Shown here: positions 32,601 through 42,105 of the stretch, piece after piece
How the letters are laid out: each line of letters starts with the position of its first letter
Position numbering within the stretch: the first letter of the stretch is position 1
DNA from: Alphaproteobacteria bacterium HGW-Alphaproteobacteria-18
GTDB lineage: Bacteria; Pseudomonadota; Alphaproteobacteria; Caulobacterales; Hyphomonadaceae
Assembly (NCBI GenBank): GCA_002841155.1
Contig: PHEH01000006.1
Location: forward strand, 124,001-188,000
Reading direction: 5' to 3'
DNA length: 64,000 bases
The notes under the pieces: model-generated
Seen by the model: the letters and a program-made list of their open reading frames with translations, nothing else
Told to the model about the DNA's origin: nothing
Databases searched by the model: none
Program-made: the position numbers and the translations under genes

Positions 32601-33697
32601 CCGCGCGAAACACCCCAATCCTTGAGGATCTGCTCGGTGTGCTCCCCAAGGCCCGGCGGGCGGCCCTGAATGGCGCCCGGTGTCTCGGAAAAGCGCGGCG
32701 CGGGCGCCGGCTGAACCACGCCCTCGATCTCGACGAAGGTGCCGCGATCCACATTGTGCTTGTAGCTCGGCGCATCGGCCATCGAGAGGACAGGCGCGTA
32801 GCAAATGTCCGTGCCTTCCATGATCGCGTTCCATTCAGCCTGGGTCTTGGTCCGCATGACGTCCATGACCTTCTTCTTCAGCTCAGGCCATTTGGACTTG
32901 TCCATCTGGGCATCAAACGCAGCGTCCGTCAGCCCGGCCTTCTCGCGAAGGATGGCATAGAATTGCGGCTCGATGGAGCCGATGGAGACCCATTTGCCGT
33001 CTTTAGTTTCGTAGGTGTCGTAGAAGTGCGCGCCACCATCAAGCATGTTGGCTTCCCGGTCGTCGGTCCACACGCCCATAGCGCGCATGCCCCAGAACAT
33101 GGCGGTCAGCGAGGCTGCGCCATCCGACATCGCCACATCGATCACCTGGCCCTTGCCGCCATTCTTCACGTTGATGATCGCCGCCAGCACGCCCATCGCC
33201 AGATAGAGCGCCCCGCCACCATAATCGCCAACCAGATTGAGCGGCGGACGCGGGCGCCCATCGCCATCGCCCATGGCATGCAGCGCGCCGGTGATGGCGA
33301 TATAGTTGAGATCATGGCCTGCCGAATGGGAAAGCGCGCCCGTCTGGCCCCAGCCGGTCATCCGGCCATAGACGAGCTTCGGGTTACGCTTCAGCGCGAC
33401 ATCCGGGCCGAGGCCATTGCGCTCCATCACGCCGGGGCGGAAGCCCTCGATCAGAGCGTCGGCCTCTGCGATCAGCTTGAGGGCGAGTTCGACGTCGGCG
33501 GGATCTTTCAGGTTGAGGCCGATGGAGCGGCGCCCACGGCCGACGACATCTTCGGCCCGGCCCGGCTTGCCACTGCCCGGACGGTCGATGCGGATCACAT
33601 CCGCGCCCATGTCCGAGAGAAGCATGCCGCAGAACGGCCCCGGACCAATGCCCGCAAATTCTACAATCTTTACGCCCGCGAGCGGCCCTTGAGCCAT
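32597..33697 (-). CDS. alpha-methylacyl-CoA racemase-type CoA enzyme (CaiB/BaiF family)
   Basis: 366 residues. Class III CoA-transferase fold: GVKIVEFAGIGPGPFCGMLLSDMGADVIRIDRPG at the start; AGHDLNYIAITGALHAMG (the His of the AMACR catalytic pair); then NLVGDYGGGALYLAMG (the Asp of the pair). The GHDxNY and GDYGGG patterns mark racemase rather than transferase members. Epimerises the alpha-methyl of branched acyl-CoAs before beta-oxidation. Divergent from the PopA-like gene and coupled to the phosphatase. Confidence 0.92.
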   Translation of the reverse strand: MAQGPLAGVKIVEFAGIGPGPFCGMLLSDMGADVIRIDRPGSGKPGRAEDVVGRGRRSIGLNLKDPADVELALKLIAEADALIEGFRPGVMERNGLGPDVALKRNPKLVYGRMTGWGQTGALSHSAGHDLNYIAITGALHAMGDGDGRPRPPLNLVGDYGGGALYLAMGVLAAIINVKNGGKGQVIDVAMSDGAASLTAMFWGMRAMGVWTDDREANMLDGGAHFYDTYETKDGKWVSIGSIEPQFYAILREKAGLTDAAFDAQMDKSKWPELKKKVMDVMRTKTQAEWNAIMEGTDICYAPVLSMADAPSYKHNVDRGTFVEIEGVVQPAPAPRFSETPGAIQGRPPGLGEHTEQILKDWGVSRG

Positions 33698-33734
33698 GAT
33701 AAGTCTCCCTCATGTCCTGATGGTAATGGTCGAG

Positions 33735-33749
33735 TTAGCGGAACTTTAA
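33735..33749. promoter_or_regulatory. CtrA-box-like site upstream of the PopA-like gene
   Basis: TTAG-N7-TTAA, one mismatch from TTAA-N7-TTAA, in the 130-base gap between the divergent AMACR and PopA-like genes, 79-93 bases before the latter's ATG. Similar half-sites and spacing occur upstream of the GGDEF/EAL gene. Motif match only. Confidence 0.4.
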
Positions 33750-33827
33750 GGGTGGCAGGCGCAAAAGGAAGGGGTGCCGCGACGTCGCTCCCGGCCCGAT
33801 TCTAGTGAGTTTCAGGCGCGTATCTGC

Positions 33828-35090
33828 ATGTTGGATTTTTCCTTCTACGATCCTCCCATTGAAGTGGCCGCTGGAAGCCCGCGTCTGGAGATGATCGTAT
33901 CGCGCCTGAAGGCATCGGGCCTGCGCCCCTATACAGCCTCCGCACCTATCGATTTCTCCGCCCCGGATCCCCTTCTCGTGGACCGCGAAAGCGTATCGCC
34001 AGAGGCCCTCGAACGCCTCAGCCGTGCCGCCATGATCGGCGTGCCGCGCCAGATCGTGATCCTCAACACAGGCAGCCTGCCCACGCCGCGAATCGATGGC
34101 GCCATCCAGCTGCGGCTCGACAAGGATCTCACCTCCCTGCGCAGCCGCCTGGCCGCCCTCGCCCGCCGCGCCAGCCGTCAGCGCGAAGCCACCATTCGTC
34201 ATGCCACGGCGCTCCAACTCGGCGCCAAACTGCCGCCCATTGATGTCGATGCCGTACCTGCGTTGCTCTATCTCGGCGATGGCTCACCGTTCTTTCTTTC
34301 GCTGCAAGGCGACCTGCGCCAGCGCGGCGTTGAAATCACCGCCGCCCTCTCCCGGCCCACCGCCCGCCAGCACATGACCAGCAAGCGCTTTGCCGCCGCG
34401 CTGATCGATCTCAGCATGGCGCATGAAGAGGCCAGCGGCATGGGACGCTGGATTTCAGAAGACGATGGCCTCGCCGGCCTGCCCCTGATCGTGCTCAGCC
34501 GTCCGCAGGCGGAGTTTACCGAGCGAGAACTCGCCCTGCTCAGCCATGCCACGGAAATCATCGATCCGGCGGTGGGCGATGACATGATCGTCACCGCCAT
34601 CGAAACGCAATGCCGCCGCCTGCATGCCAGCGCGCCGATGATGCCCCTGCCCGGCCTTTCCGCGCTGGCGGTCACCGATATTGTCTCCGGCCTCTTCACG
34701 CGCGGCTTCTTCGAGGCGCATCTGTCGCGTCAGATGGAAATTGCCAGCGAGCAGGTCGAAGCGCTTTCCGTCCTCACGCTTCGGCTGGATGTGGAGTTTG
34801 CAAAATCCCACGCCGCGCAACTTGCCGCCGGCGACATCATCCGCAGCCAGATCCGCGACACAGACTGCGCCGCGCTCGTCCAACCCGGCGTCTATGCCAT
34901 ATCCCTGCCCGCAACGCCCTATCGCGGCGGCGTGCGCCTTGCCGAGCGGATCAATGACGCGATGGGCCGGGCTGGCAACCATCCCGGCCTCAGCTGGCGC
35001 GTCACCGAAAAACGCAGCTATCACACGCCGCAGACTTTCCTTGCGGCCGCGCTCATCGGGCCGTTCGTCCGTATCCGGATCGCGGCATAG
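33828..35090 (+). CDS. PopA-like protein: two pseudo-receiver domains and a degenerate GGDEF
   Basis: 420 residues from the ATG at 33828. Residues about 9-125 and 145-262 resemble receiver folds without the usual phospho-Asp pocket. Residues about 283-420 align with GGDEF domains: TDIVSGLFTRGFFEAHLSRQM matches the D.LTGLYNRRYFE start. The GGDEF motif itself is QPGVY at 352-356, so no cyclase activity is expected. The I-site RxxD (RDTD, 343-346) stands exactly five residues before it, so c-di-GMP binding is still possible. This matches the layout of Caulobacter PopA, which helps ClpXP degrade CtrA. Family call by domain logic. Confidence 0.78.
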   Translation: MLDFSFYDPPIEVAAGSPRLEMIVSRLKASGLRPYTASAPIDFSAPDPLLVDRESVSPEALERLSRAAMIGVPRQIVILNTGSLPTPRIDGAIQLRLDKDLTSLRSRLAALARRASRQREATIRHATALQLGAKLPPIDVDAVPALLYLGDGSPFFLSLQGDLRQRGVEITAALSRPTARQHMTSKRFAAALIDLSMAHEEASGMGRWISEDDGLAGLPLIVLSRPQAEFTERELALLSHATEIIDPAVGDDMIVTAIETQCRRLHASAPMMPLPGLSALAVTDIVSGLFTRGFFEAHLSRQMEIASEQVEALSVLTLRLDVEFAKSHAAQLAAGDIIRSQIRDTDCAALVQPGVYAISLPATPYRGGVRLAERINDAMGRAGNHPGLSWRVTEKRSYHTPQTFLAAALIGPFVRIRIAA

Positions 35091-35148
35091 CTCACTGAAC
35101 GCCCAACCAATCGCAAGAAACAGCCCTCAGGATGAGCCGTTCGAAAGC

Positions 35149-38100
35149 CTAATCCTCGCTCAGCAGCCCGCTTTTGATCGGCTTAGCCCATTTGTCTTCC
35201 GGCGCGGCCGCCTTCCGTGAGGGCATGCTGGCCACCGCATCGGTTGATGCCGGTGAGACGATTCCGCACGCCGCTTCCAGCTCCCGCAGGAACGCCTTGG
35301 CGCCCGAAAGCCGCCGTTCGGGCGTGCCGCCCAGCCCGGAATGCACGAGCTTTGAATCCGGGCGCAGCTTCATCTGCGCCGGACGGGTACGGACGATCTG
35401 CATCAGCTTCTGCGGGTCCATCACAGTATCGCTCCGGAACGTGAACAGCGCGCCTTTCTCTCCGGCATCGAGCTTGGCAATACCGAGCGCCTTGCAGGAA
35501 ACCTTGATCGCCGTCACATCCAGCAGCTGCCGCGTCGGGTCCGGCAGCGGCCCGAACCGGTCAATCAGTTCGGCCGCAAACGCTTCGCGGTCCTGCGCCG
35601 TGATAATATCAGACAGGCGCCGATAGAGCGACAGGCGCACGTTCAGGTCATCCACATAATCTTCCGGAATCAGCACCGCGACGCCGAGATTGATCTGCGG
35701 CGACCAGTCATCGGCCACATCGGCGTCATCGCGCGCGCCCGCCTGAAGCGCTTTCACGGCGTCCTCCAGCATCGACTGATAAAGCTCCACGCCAACTTCT
35801 TTCACCTGGCCGGACTGCTGATCGCCGAGCAGATTGCCCGCGCCGCGCATGTCGAGATCGTGGCTCGCAAGCTGGAAGCCCGCGCCGAGGGAGTCGAGTG
35901 ACTGGAGCACTTTGAGGCGCTTCTCTGCGCTCTCGGTGATCACCTTGTCGCGCGGCGTGGTAAAGTAGGCATACGCACGAAGTTTTGAGCGGCCCACGCG
36001 CCCGCGCAGCTGATAGAGCTGGGCAAGGCCGAACATGTCGGCCCGATGGATGATCAGCGTATTGGCGCGCGGAATATCGAGCCCGCTTTCAACAATCGTG
36101 GTCGAGAGCAGCACATCATATTTGCCCTCATAGAAGGCGGTCATGATGTCTTCCAGTTCGCCCGCCGCCATCTGGCCATGGGCCACGATGAACGACACTT
36201 CCGGCACATGCGTGCGCAGGAAATTTTCCAGCTTGTCGAGATCGGTGATGCGCGGCGCCACGAAAAAGGCCTGCCCGCCGCGATACTTCTCACGCAGCAG
36301 CGCCTCGCGCAGCGTAACGGTGTCTTCCTCGGTGATGTAGGTGCGCACCGAGAGACGGTCGACCGGGGGCGTGGCAATAATCGAGAGATCGCGAATGCCT
36401 GTCAGTGCCATCTGCAACGTACGCGGAATAGGCGTCGCCGAAAGCGTCAGGACGTGCACGTCCGATTTAAGCTCCTTCAGGCGTTCCTTGTGCTTCACGC
36501 CGAAACGCTGTTCTTCATCCACGATCATCAGGCCGAGGCGTTTGAAATTCATGTCCTTGCTGAGCACGGCATGCGTGCCGACCACAACATCAATGCTGCC
36601 GCTGGCAAGGCCGTCGCGCGTTTCGGCCGCCTCGCGCGCGCCAACGAACCGCGAGAGCGCGCGCACATTCAGCGGCCAACCGGCAAAGCGTTCCTGGAAA
36701 GTCTTGAAATGCTGGCGGGCGAGCAGCGTGGTCGGCGCAATCACCGCCACCTGCTTGCCGCTCATCGCCGCCACGAAAGCCGCGCGCAACGCCACTTCGG
36801 TCTTGCCAAAGCCCACATCGCCACAGACGAGCCGGTCCATCGGCTTGCCGGAGGCGAGATCGCCAAGCACATCTTCGATCGCCGAAAGCTGGTCGTCAGT
36901 TTCCTCATACGGGAAGCGCGCGGCGAACTCTTCATACAGGCCCTGCCCGCCCTGCACGGCGTCGGCGCGCTTGAGTTCGCGGGCCGCGGCGATCTGCATG
37001 AGTTCGGCTGCCATCTCCAGGATACGCTTCTTGGCTTTGGCCTTGCGCGTCTGCCAGCCTGCCCCGCCGAGGCGGTCAAGCTGGCTTTCGGATTCCTCTG
37101 AGCCATAGCGGCTGATGAGATCAATATTCTCTACCGGGATGAAAATCATGTCCCCGCCCGCATATTCCAGCTGCAGACAGTCATGCGGCGCGCCGGTCAC
37201 TTCCAGCGTCTTGAGGCCGATATATTTGCCGACGCCATGATCGATGTGCACGACAAGATCACCGGGGGTGAGCGAGGTGGCGTCAGTAATGAAGCTCGCA
37301 GACTTGCGCTTGCGGCGCGGGGCGGCCAGACGGTCGCCCAGAACGTCGGCTTCGGAAATCATCGCCAGGCCCGGCAGGCTGAAGCCTTCCTCCAGCGGCA
37401 CTTCAGCGACCGTGAAATCAGTCTTCTTCGCCGCGTCCAGAGAGTGGACCTGCGCCAGCGCCGTCAGCCCATGATCGCTCAGCACATTGATCAGCCGGTC
37501 AGCCGACCCCGTTGACCAGGCCGCAAACACCACCGGCTTGCCGCTGGCATAGAGGGCGCGGGCATGGGCGATCACGGTCTCGAAGATGTTCTCGTCCGTC
37601 CTCTGACGTTCGGGCGCAAAGTCCCGCCCCCGGCGCCCGCCCATGTCGAAAGCATTGGGCGAAGGCTCCGCCGGCGAGAAGCGCACGACAGCGTTGGTCG
37701 CCAGCAGATTGTCGAGTTCGTCGAGTTCCAGATAGAGCCGCCCCGGCGGCAGAACGCGCGCCTTGCGAACGTCGCCGCCGCCCGCTTCCAGACGCGCCGC
37801 GTGATAGTCCGCCGCCTGTGTCAGGCGCTCATGCGCCGCCTCGCTGGCAAGGTGGCTCAGTCCGAAGAGAGCGCCCGGCCCCACATAGTCAAACAGCGTG
37901 TCGACCTGCTTGTGAAACAGCGGCAGCCAGGATTCCACGCCCTGACGGCGGATCGAGGCGCGCGCCGCTTCATACATCTGGTCACCCGAGGGCGGCCCGA
38001 AGGTCTCCAGGAACCGGTCGCGGAAGGCGGCCAGCACATTGTCGTTGAACAGTATCTCGCTGACCGGCGCAAAGGTCACCGCCTCGGCCTTGCCGGTGGA

Positions 38101-38709
38101 GCGCTGGGTCTCGGTGTCGAAGGTGCGGATCGTTTCCAGCACGTCGCCGAAGAAATCGAGCCGGAAGGGCTCCCCGGCGGTTGGCGGGAAAATGTCGATG
38201 ATGCCCCCGCGCACCGCATACTCGCCCTGCTCACGCACCGTGCCGGAGCGGACATAGCCGTTGAACGCAAGATACTCGGTGAGATCATTCGCCTTCACCG
38301 TTTCGCCCGCGCGAATCGACAGCGAAGCTTTTCTCAGCGTCTCGACAGGCGCCGAGCGCTGAACGAGGGCCCCGGCGGTCGTGACCACCAGCAGCGGCCC
38401 TTGCGATTTTTCATAGCGCGAAATGCGGGCGAGCCCCGCGCAGCGCCGCGCAGCCACCGCCGGCGTCGGGCTGATCCGGTCATAGGGCAGCACGTCCCAG
38501 CCGGGCAGGTCCACCTGCTCCAGCCTCGGCGCCGCAAACAGCGCCATCCGCCGCGCGCCTTGCGCCATCCGGTCATCGCGCGCCACGTAAACGCCTATCC
38601 CGCCGCGCTTCAGCAGCGCCTCGCAGAAGACGATCAGGTCGGCGCCAAACGGCGCCCCGGCAAAAGCGGTGGGGCCGCTTGAGGATGAAAGGACATCAGC
38701 GGGTGTCAT
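35149..38709 (-). CDS. mfd: transcription-repair coupling factor Mfd
   Basis: 1186 residues, normal length. UvrB-like region at about 1-330; RNA polymerase-interacting domain (LTPGDLVVHIDHGVGKYIGLKTL, about 480-560); SF2 translocase with Walker A GDVGFGKTEVALRAAF, DEEQRFGVKHKERL (motif II), LSATPIPRTLQMALTG, and a TRG motif region (NTLIIHRADMFGLAQLYQLRGRVGRS); C-terminal domain after about 1000. Removes stalled polymerase and recruits UvrA. It is convergent to the PopA-like gene and 38 bases from sdhE on the same strand. Confidence 0.97.
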   Translation of the reverse strand: MTPADVLSSSSGPTAFAGAPFGADLIVFCEALLKRGGIGVYVARDDRMAQGARRMALFAAPRLEQVDLPGWDVLPYDRISPTPAVAARRCAGLARISRYEKSQGPLLVVTTAGALVQRSAPVETLRKASLSIRAGETVKANDLTEYLAFNGYVRSGTVREQGEYAVRGGIIDIFPPTAGEPFRLDFFGDVLETIRTFDTETQRSTGKAEAVTFAPVSEILFNDNVLAAFRDRFLETFGPPSGDQMYEAARASIRRQGVESWLPLFHKQVDTLFDYVGPGALFGLSHLASEAAHERLTQAADYHAARLEAGGGDVRKARVLPPGRLYLELDELDNLLATNAVVRFSPAEPSPNAFDMGGRRGRDFAPERQRTDENIFETVIAHARALYASGKPVVFAAWSTGSADRLINVLSDHGLTALAQVHSLDAAKKTDFTVAEVPLEEGFSLPGLAMISEADVLGDRLAAPRRKRKSASFITDATSLTPGDLVVHIDHGVGKYIGLKTLEVTGAPHDCLQLEYAGGDMIFIPVENIDLISRYGSEESESQLDRLGGAGWQTRKAKAKKRILEMAAELMQIAAARELKRADAVQGGQGLYEEFAARFPYEETDDQLSAIEDVLGDLASGKPMDRLVCGDVGFGKTEVALRAAFVAAMSGKQVAVIAPTTLLARQHFKTFQERFAGWPLNVRALSRFVGAREAAETRDGLASGSIDVVVGTHAVLSKDMNFKRLGLMIVDEEQRFGVKHKERLKELKSDVHVLTLSATPIPRTLQMALTGIRDLSIIATPPVDRLSVRTYITEEDTVTLREALLREKYRGGQAFFVAPRITDLDKLENFLRTHVPEVSFIVAHGQMAAGELEDIMTAFYEGKYDVLLSTTIVESGLDIPRANTLIIHRADMFGLAQLYQLRGRVGRSKLRAYAYFTTPRDKVITESAEKRLKVLQSLDSLGAGFQLASHDLDMRGAGNLLGDQQSGQVKEVGVELYQSMLEDAVKALQAGARDDADVADDWSPQINLGVAVLIPEDYVDDLNVRLSLYRRLSDIITAQDREAFAAELIDRFGPLPDPTRQLLDVTAIKVSCKALGIAKLDAGEKGALFTFRSDTVMDPQKLMQIVRTRPAQMKLRPDSKLVHSGLGGTPERRLSGAKAFLRELEAACGIVSPASTDAVASMPSRKAAAPEDKWAKPIKSGLLSED

Positions 38710-38746
38710 GGCGATCTCTAATTTTCGGGCGGCTGGCCCTTGATGG

Positions 38747-39010
38747 TCACCCGCCGCGTGCGGCGTAGCGGAAGCCGATCAGCTGGTCCAGCACCGGGCC
38801 TTTATGTTTGTCAGGTACAGGCTCCTGCCCCACCAGCCAGGCAAAGATTTCCCAGTCGGGAACATCCAGCAGGCGCTCAAACTCATCGAGCCCATCCTGG
38901 CTCATCTCACCGAGCGCCTCGTCGGCAAAGCTGCCCATCAGAAGATCAAGCTCCCGGAAGCCCCGGCGCCAGGCGCGGAATTTCAGCTTGCTGCGGCGGG
39001 TATCGTCCAT
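38747..39010 (-). CDS. sdhE: succinate dehydrogenase assembly factor SdhE
   Basis: 87 residues from the ATG at 39010. RRGFRELDLLMGSFA carries the RGxxE motif needed to flavinylate SdhA, followed by FERLLDVPDWEIFAWLVGQEPVP. The frame upstream of this ATG is only a shadow of the intergenic repeats. It lies just before mfd and divergent from recG, a frequent alphaproteobacterial arrangement. Confidence 0.93.
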   Translation of the reverse strand: MDDTRRSKLKFRAWRRGFRELDLLMGSFADEALGEMSQDGLDEFERLLDVPDWEIFAWLVGQEPVPDKHKGPVLDQLIGFRYAARGG

Positions 39011-39040
39011 GAGCGCTCTGGTCCTTCTTGGGTTCGCCAG

Positions 39041-39103
39041 AAACTCCAACGCCGTTGGAGTTTTTTGGAGTTTTCTGCCGTCTCGTTGGAGGAACGGTTG
39101 GAG
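39041..39103. repeat. cluster of TTGGAG repeats in the sdhE-recG intergenic region
   Basis: Five copies of (G)TTGGAG or its complement in 60 bases: CTCCAAC at 39044-39050, GTTGGAG at 39054-39060, TTGGAG at 39065-39070, GTTGGAG at 39085-39091 and 39097-39103. The first two form a hairpin with a 3-base loop (arms AAACTCCAAC and GTTGGAGTTT), followed on the plus strand by a T-run, so a terminator or attenuator ahead of recG is one reading. An operator array is another. Confidence 0.55.
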
Positions 39104-39226
39104 TTTTTCAGGGCCCTTATCCACGGGATAGGCCCGGCGCTATCCAACTAGGTTCGAGTGGCCCCAAAGGCAATTGAAACACGGCAGATTGTTCCGCGGC
39201 GCCTGCCCGCCTAAACTCGCCCCAAG

Positions 39227-41305
39227 ATGCGAGACGAGCGACTCTTTCCGCTGTTTGCCGGCCTTGAGACGCTTACGGGCGTCGGCCCCAAACTGACGCC
39301 CCTGCTGCAAAAGCTGGTGGGCGGGGGCACGGTATGGGATCTCGTCCTCCACCTGCCCGACCGCTGGCTGGACCGGCGCGTAAAGGCAAGCTTTGCCGAA
39401 ACCGTGGCGGGCGAGATCGTCACCGTCAAAGGCGAGGTCCACGCCTATCACCAGCCCTACAATGACAAATCCCCACACCGCGTCCAACTGGTTGATTCGA
39501 CTGGATTTCTTACCCTCGCCTTCTTCCGCGCCGACCCGCGCTGGATGAAATCCCAGTTCCCCATCGGGGAAACCCGCATCGTCTCGGGCAAGGTCGAGGA
39601 GTATCGCGGCGAACGCCAGATCACCCATCCCGACTTCATCATAGATCCCGCCAAAGGCGAGGCCCCGCCGGCCGTCGAGCCCATCTATGCCCTCTCGGCG
39701 GGCCTCACGAACCGCCGTGTTCATACCCTGGCCCTTCAGGCGCTGGGCCTTGTGCCCGACGACCTGCCCGAATGGGCCGACCTGCATCTGGTCGCCCAGA
39801 AAAACTGGCCTGCTTTCAAGGAGGCCCTTGGCTGGCTGCACGATCCGCAAGTCTATGACGAAGATCGCTTCGCCCTCGCGCGAGAACGGCTGGCCTATGA
39901 TGAGGCGCTGGCCCGCGAATCGGCCTTTGCCCTCGCCCAGGCCGCGCGGCGCCTCCGCCCGGCGCCGGTGATCAAGGCGCCGCCCAGCGCGGTGAACCGC
40001 CTGATCGACGCGCTGCCCTACCGCCCCACCGGCGCCCAGATGCGCGCGGCCGCCGACATCAGCTCAGACATGGCACGCGGCTATCCCATGCGCCGCCTGC
40101 TGCAGGGCGATGTGGGCTCCGGCAAGACGCTGGTGGCCGCCTTTGCCGCGGTTGAGGCGGCGGCTGCAGGGTTTCAGTCTGCCTTCATGGCGCCGACCGA
40201 AGTGCTCGCCCGCCAGCAATATGACACGCTCGACACCCTGCTCTCGCCGCTGGGCTATACCGTTGCCGCGCTGTCAGGCCGTGACCGGGGCAGCGCGCGG
40301 GAAGCCACCTTGATGGGCCTTGCCGATGGCTCGATCCAGATCGTTGCCGGCACCCATGCCCTCTTTCAGGACACGGTGGCCTTCCGCAATCTCGGCCTGA
40401 TCATCGTCGATGAGCAGCACCGCTTCGGCGTGTCGGACCGGATGCGGCTGGCGGGCAAATCCGAGAACCCGCACATGCTGGTGATGAGCGCCACGCCCAT
40501 CCCGCGCACGCTGGCGCAGGCGGTCCACGGCGATCTCGATGTGTCGATCCTGGACGAAAAACCACCCGGCCGGAAACCGGTCGAGACGCGCGCGGTGCCG
40601 GATTCGCGCCTGGAAGACGTGATCGAAGCCATCGGCCGGGCGCTGAAGCGCGGCGAACGGGCCTTCTGGGTCTGCCCGCGCGTCGATGTTGAGGACGACG
40701 ATTCCTCAGCTGTCGTGCGCCATGCCGCGCTTGAGGAGGAGCTGCATGTGAAGGCGGGCCTCGTTCATGGCCGCCTGAAGCCTGCGGAAAAAGACGCCGC
40801 CCTTGAAGATTTCCGGACTGGCAAGACGCGCATCCTCGTGGCCACGACTGTGATCGAGGTCGGCGTCGACGTGCCTGAGGCAACCATCATGGTGATCGAG
40901 CGGGCCGAGGGTTTTGGCCTCGCCCAGCTTCACCAGCTGCGGGGCCGGGTTGGCCGGGGCGACAAGCCTTCCTTCTGCCTGCTGCTTTACCGTCCGCCGC
41001 TGGGGGAAACGGCGCGCGAGCGGCTCGACACGCTGCGGCGTACCGAAGATGGCTTTGAGATTGCCGAGGCCGATTTCCGTTTGCGCGGGGCTGGCGACAT
41101 TCTCGGGGTTCGTCAGGCGGGTATGACGGACTACCGGATCATTGATCTGGCAACGCACAGCGCCCTGCTGGAGATCGCCCGCAAGGATGCTGAAGCGGTT
41201 CTGGCAGGCGATCCGGACCGCAAAGGCGAGCGCTGGCAAGCCCTGCGCCTTGCCCGCGAATTGCTGACCCCGCGCGTGGCGCAGGGGGCCGAAACCAGCT
41301 CCTGA
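39227..41305 (+). CDS. recG: ATP-dependent DNA helicase RecG
   Basis: 692 residues. OB wedge domain (GEIVTVKGEVHAYHQPYN, RIVSGKVEEYRGERQITHPDF, about 60-145), Walker A GDVGSGKTLVAAFAAVEAA, DEQHRFGVSDRMRLAGK (motif II), SATPIPRTLAQAVHGDLDVSILDEKPPGRKPVET, motif V ATTVIEVGVDVPEATIMVIERAEGFGLAQLHQLRGRVGRG. Regresses stalled forks and branched DNA. Convergent to the DUF502 gene with only 8 bases between stops. Begins with ATG at 39227; a TTGGAG repeat cluster lies 124-186 bases upstream. Confidence 0.97.
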   Translation: MRDERLFPLFAGLETLTGVGPKLTPLLQKLVGGGTVWDLVLHLPDRWLDRRVKASFAETVAGEIVTVKGEVHAYHQPYNDKSPHRVQLVDSTGFLTLAFFRADPRWMKSQFPIGETRIVSGKVEEYRGERQITHPDFIIDPAKGEAPPAVEPIYALSAGLTNRRVHTLALQALGLVPDDLPEWADLHLVAQKNWPAFKEALGWLHDPQVYDEDRFALARERLAYDEALARESAFALAQAARRLRPAPVIKAPPSAVNRLIDALPYRPTGAQMRAAADISSDMARGYPMRRLLQGDVGSGKTLVAAFAAVEAAAAGFQSAFMAPTEVLARQQYDTLDTLLSPLGYTVAALSGRDRGSAREATLMGLADGSIQIVAGTHALFQDTVAFRNLGLIIVDEQHRFGVSDRMRLAGKSENPHMLVMSATPIPRTLAQAVHGDLDVSILDEKPPGRKPVETRAVPDSRLEDVIEAIGRALKRGERAFWVCPRVDVEDDDSSAVVRHAALEEELHVKAGLVHGRLKPAEKDAALEDFRTGKTRILVATTVIEVGVDVPEATIMVIERAEGFGLAQLHQLRGRVGRGDKPSFCLLLYRPPLGETARERLDTLRRTEDGFEIAEADFRLRGAGDILGVRQAGMTDYRIIDLATHSALLEIARKDAEAVLAGDPDRKGERWQALRLARELLTPRVAQGAETSS

Positions 41306-41313
41306 TCCTGTTT

Positions 41314-42027
41314 TTACTTTGCCGGATCTGTATTCGGCGTGAGGGGCTGGCCGGGTAATGGGTAGTCTGGAACCACGAGGCCGCCAGAGAAAATGATCTT
41401 TGCGCCTTCTTCGACCGTCATGTTCAGCCGGATGAGTTTGGTCTCAGCGACATAGAGCAGAAAACCAGACGTGGGATTGGGCGTGGTCGGCACAAAGATG
41501 CCGACATAGTGTTCTCCAAGCCTCTGACGCAATTCACCTTTTGCGGCGCCCGCCACGAAGCCGATCACCCAGCTGCCTTCGCGGGGATACTCGACCATGG
41601 CGATTTCCTTGTATTGGCCCGCCGTGTTGCTCTGGAAAACGTCCCGGATCTGCTTGAACACCGAATAGACCGACCGGACGATCGGAACCCGTGTCAGAAC
41701 CCGGTCTGTCAGGTCGACAAAGAACTTGCCGAGGAAATTTGTCGCCACCGCGCCCACAAGCGTCAGGAACACGACAAGGATGATCAGGCCGAAGCCGGGC
41801 ACGGCATAATTGAGGTAGGTTTCCGGACGCAGGCTAGCCGGCAGCAGCGGAACAACGAAGCTGTCGATCAGGTTGATCAGGAATTCGAGGATCACGAATG
41901 TTGCGACGATCGGCAGAGCAATCAGCATGCCGGCGACGAAGCGCGCACGCAGCCAGGCCAACGGTCCCTGCTTGGCAACAGGCGCAACCACGACGATCCC
42001 ATAATCGGGCTTTTCATTCTCTGACAT
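41314..42027 (-). CDS. DUF502 membrane protein
   Basis: 237 residues. Two long membrane helices (FVAGMLIALPIVATFVILEFLINLI and YAVPGFGLIILVVFLTLVGAVATNFLG, about 30-105) and the family motif VRSVYSVFKQIRDVF, then a soluble tail with VFVPTTPNPTSGFLLYV. The family is conserved next to recG in Alphaproteobacteria; biochemical function unknown. Its C-terminal tail (DYPLPGQPLTPNTDPAK) is polar. Confidence 0.9.
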   Translation of the reverse strand: MSENEKPDYGIVVVAPVAKQGPLAWLRARFVAGMLIALPIVATFVILEFLINLIDSFVVPLLPASLRPETYLNYAVPGFGLIILVVFLTLVGAVATNFLGKFFVDLTDRVLTRVPIVRSVYSVFKQIRDVFQSNTAGQYKEIAMVEYPREGSWVIGFVAGAAKGELRQRLGEHYVGIFVPTTPNPTSGFLLYVAETKLIRLNMTVEEGAKIIFSGGLVVPDYPLPGQPLTPNTDPAK

Positions 42028-42105
42028 TATCTGACCCTATGACGCTGCGGCCTTCCTCAGCGTTACCGCTTGGCGCGCATCTTCTTCCGCGCAATTGTGG
42101 CGAAG

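Noticed and set aside
35125-35150. CTCAGGATGAGC near the end of the PopA-like gene as a third family B repeat
   Set aside because: Only about ten bases match the repeat core, with no second arm; too short to call.
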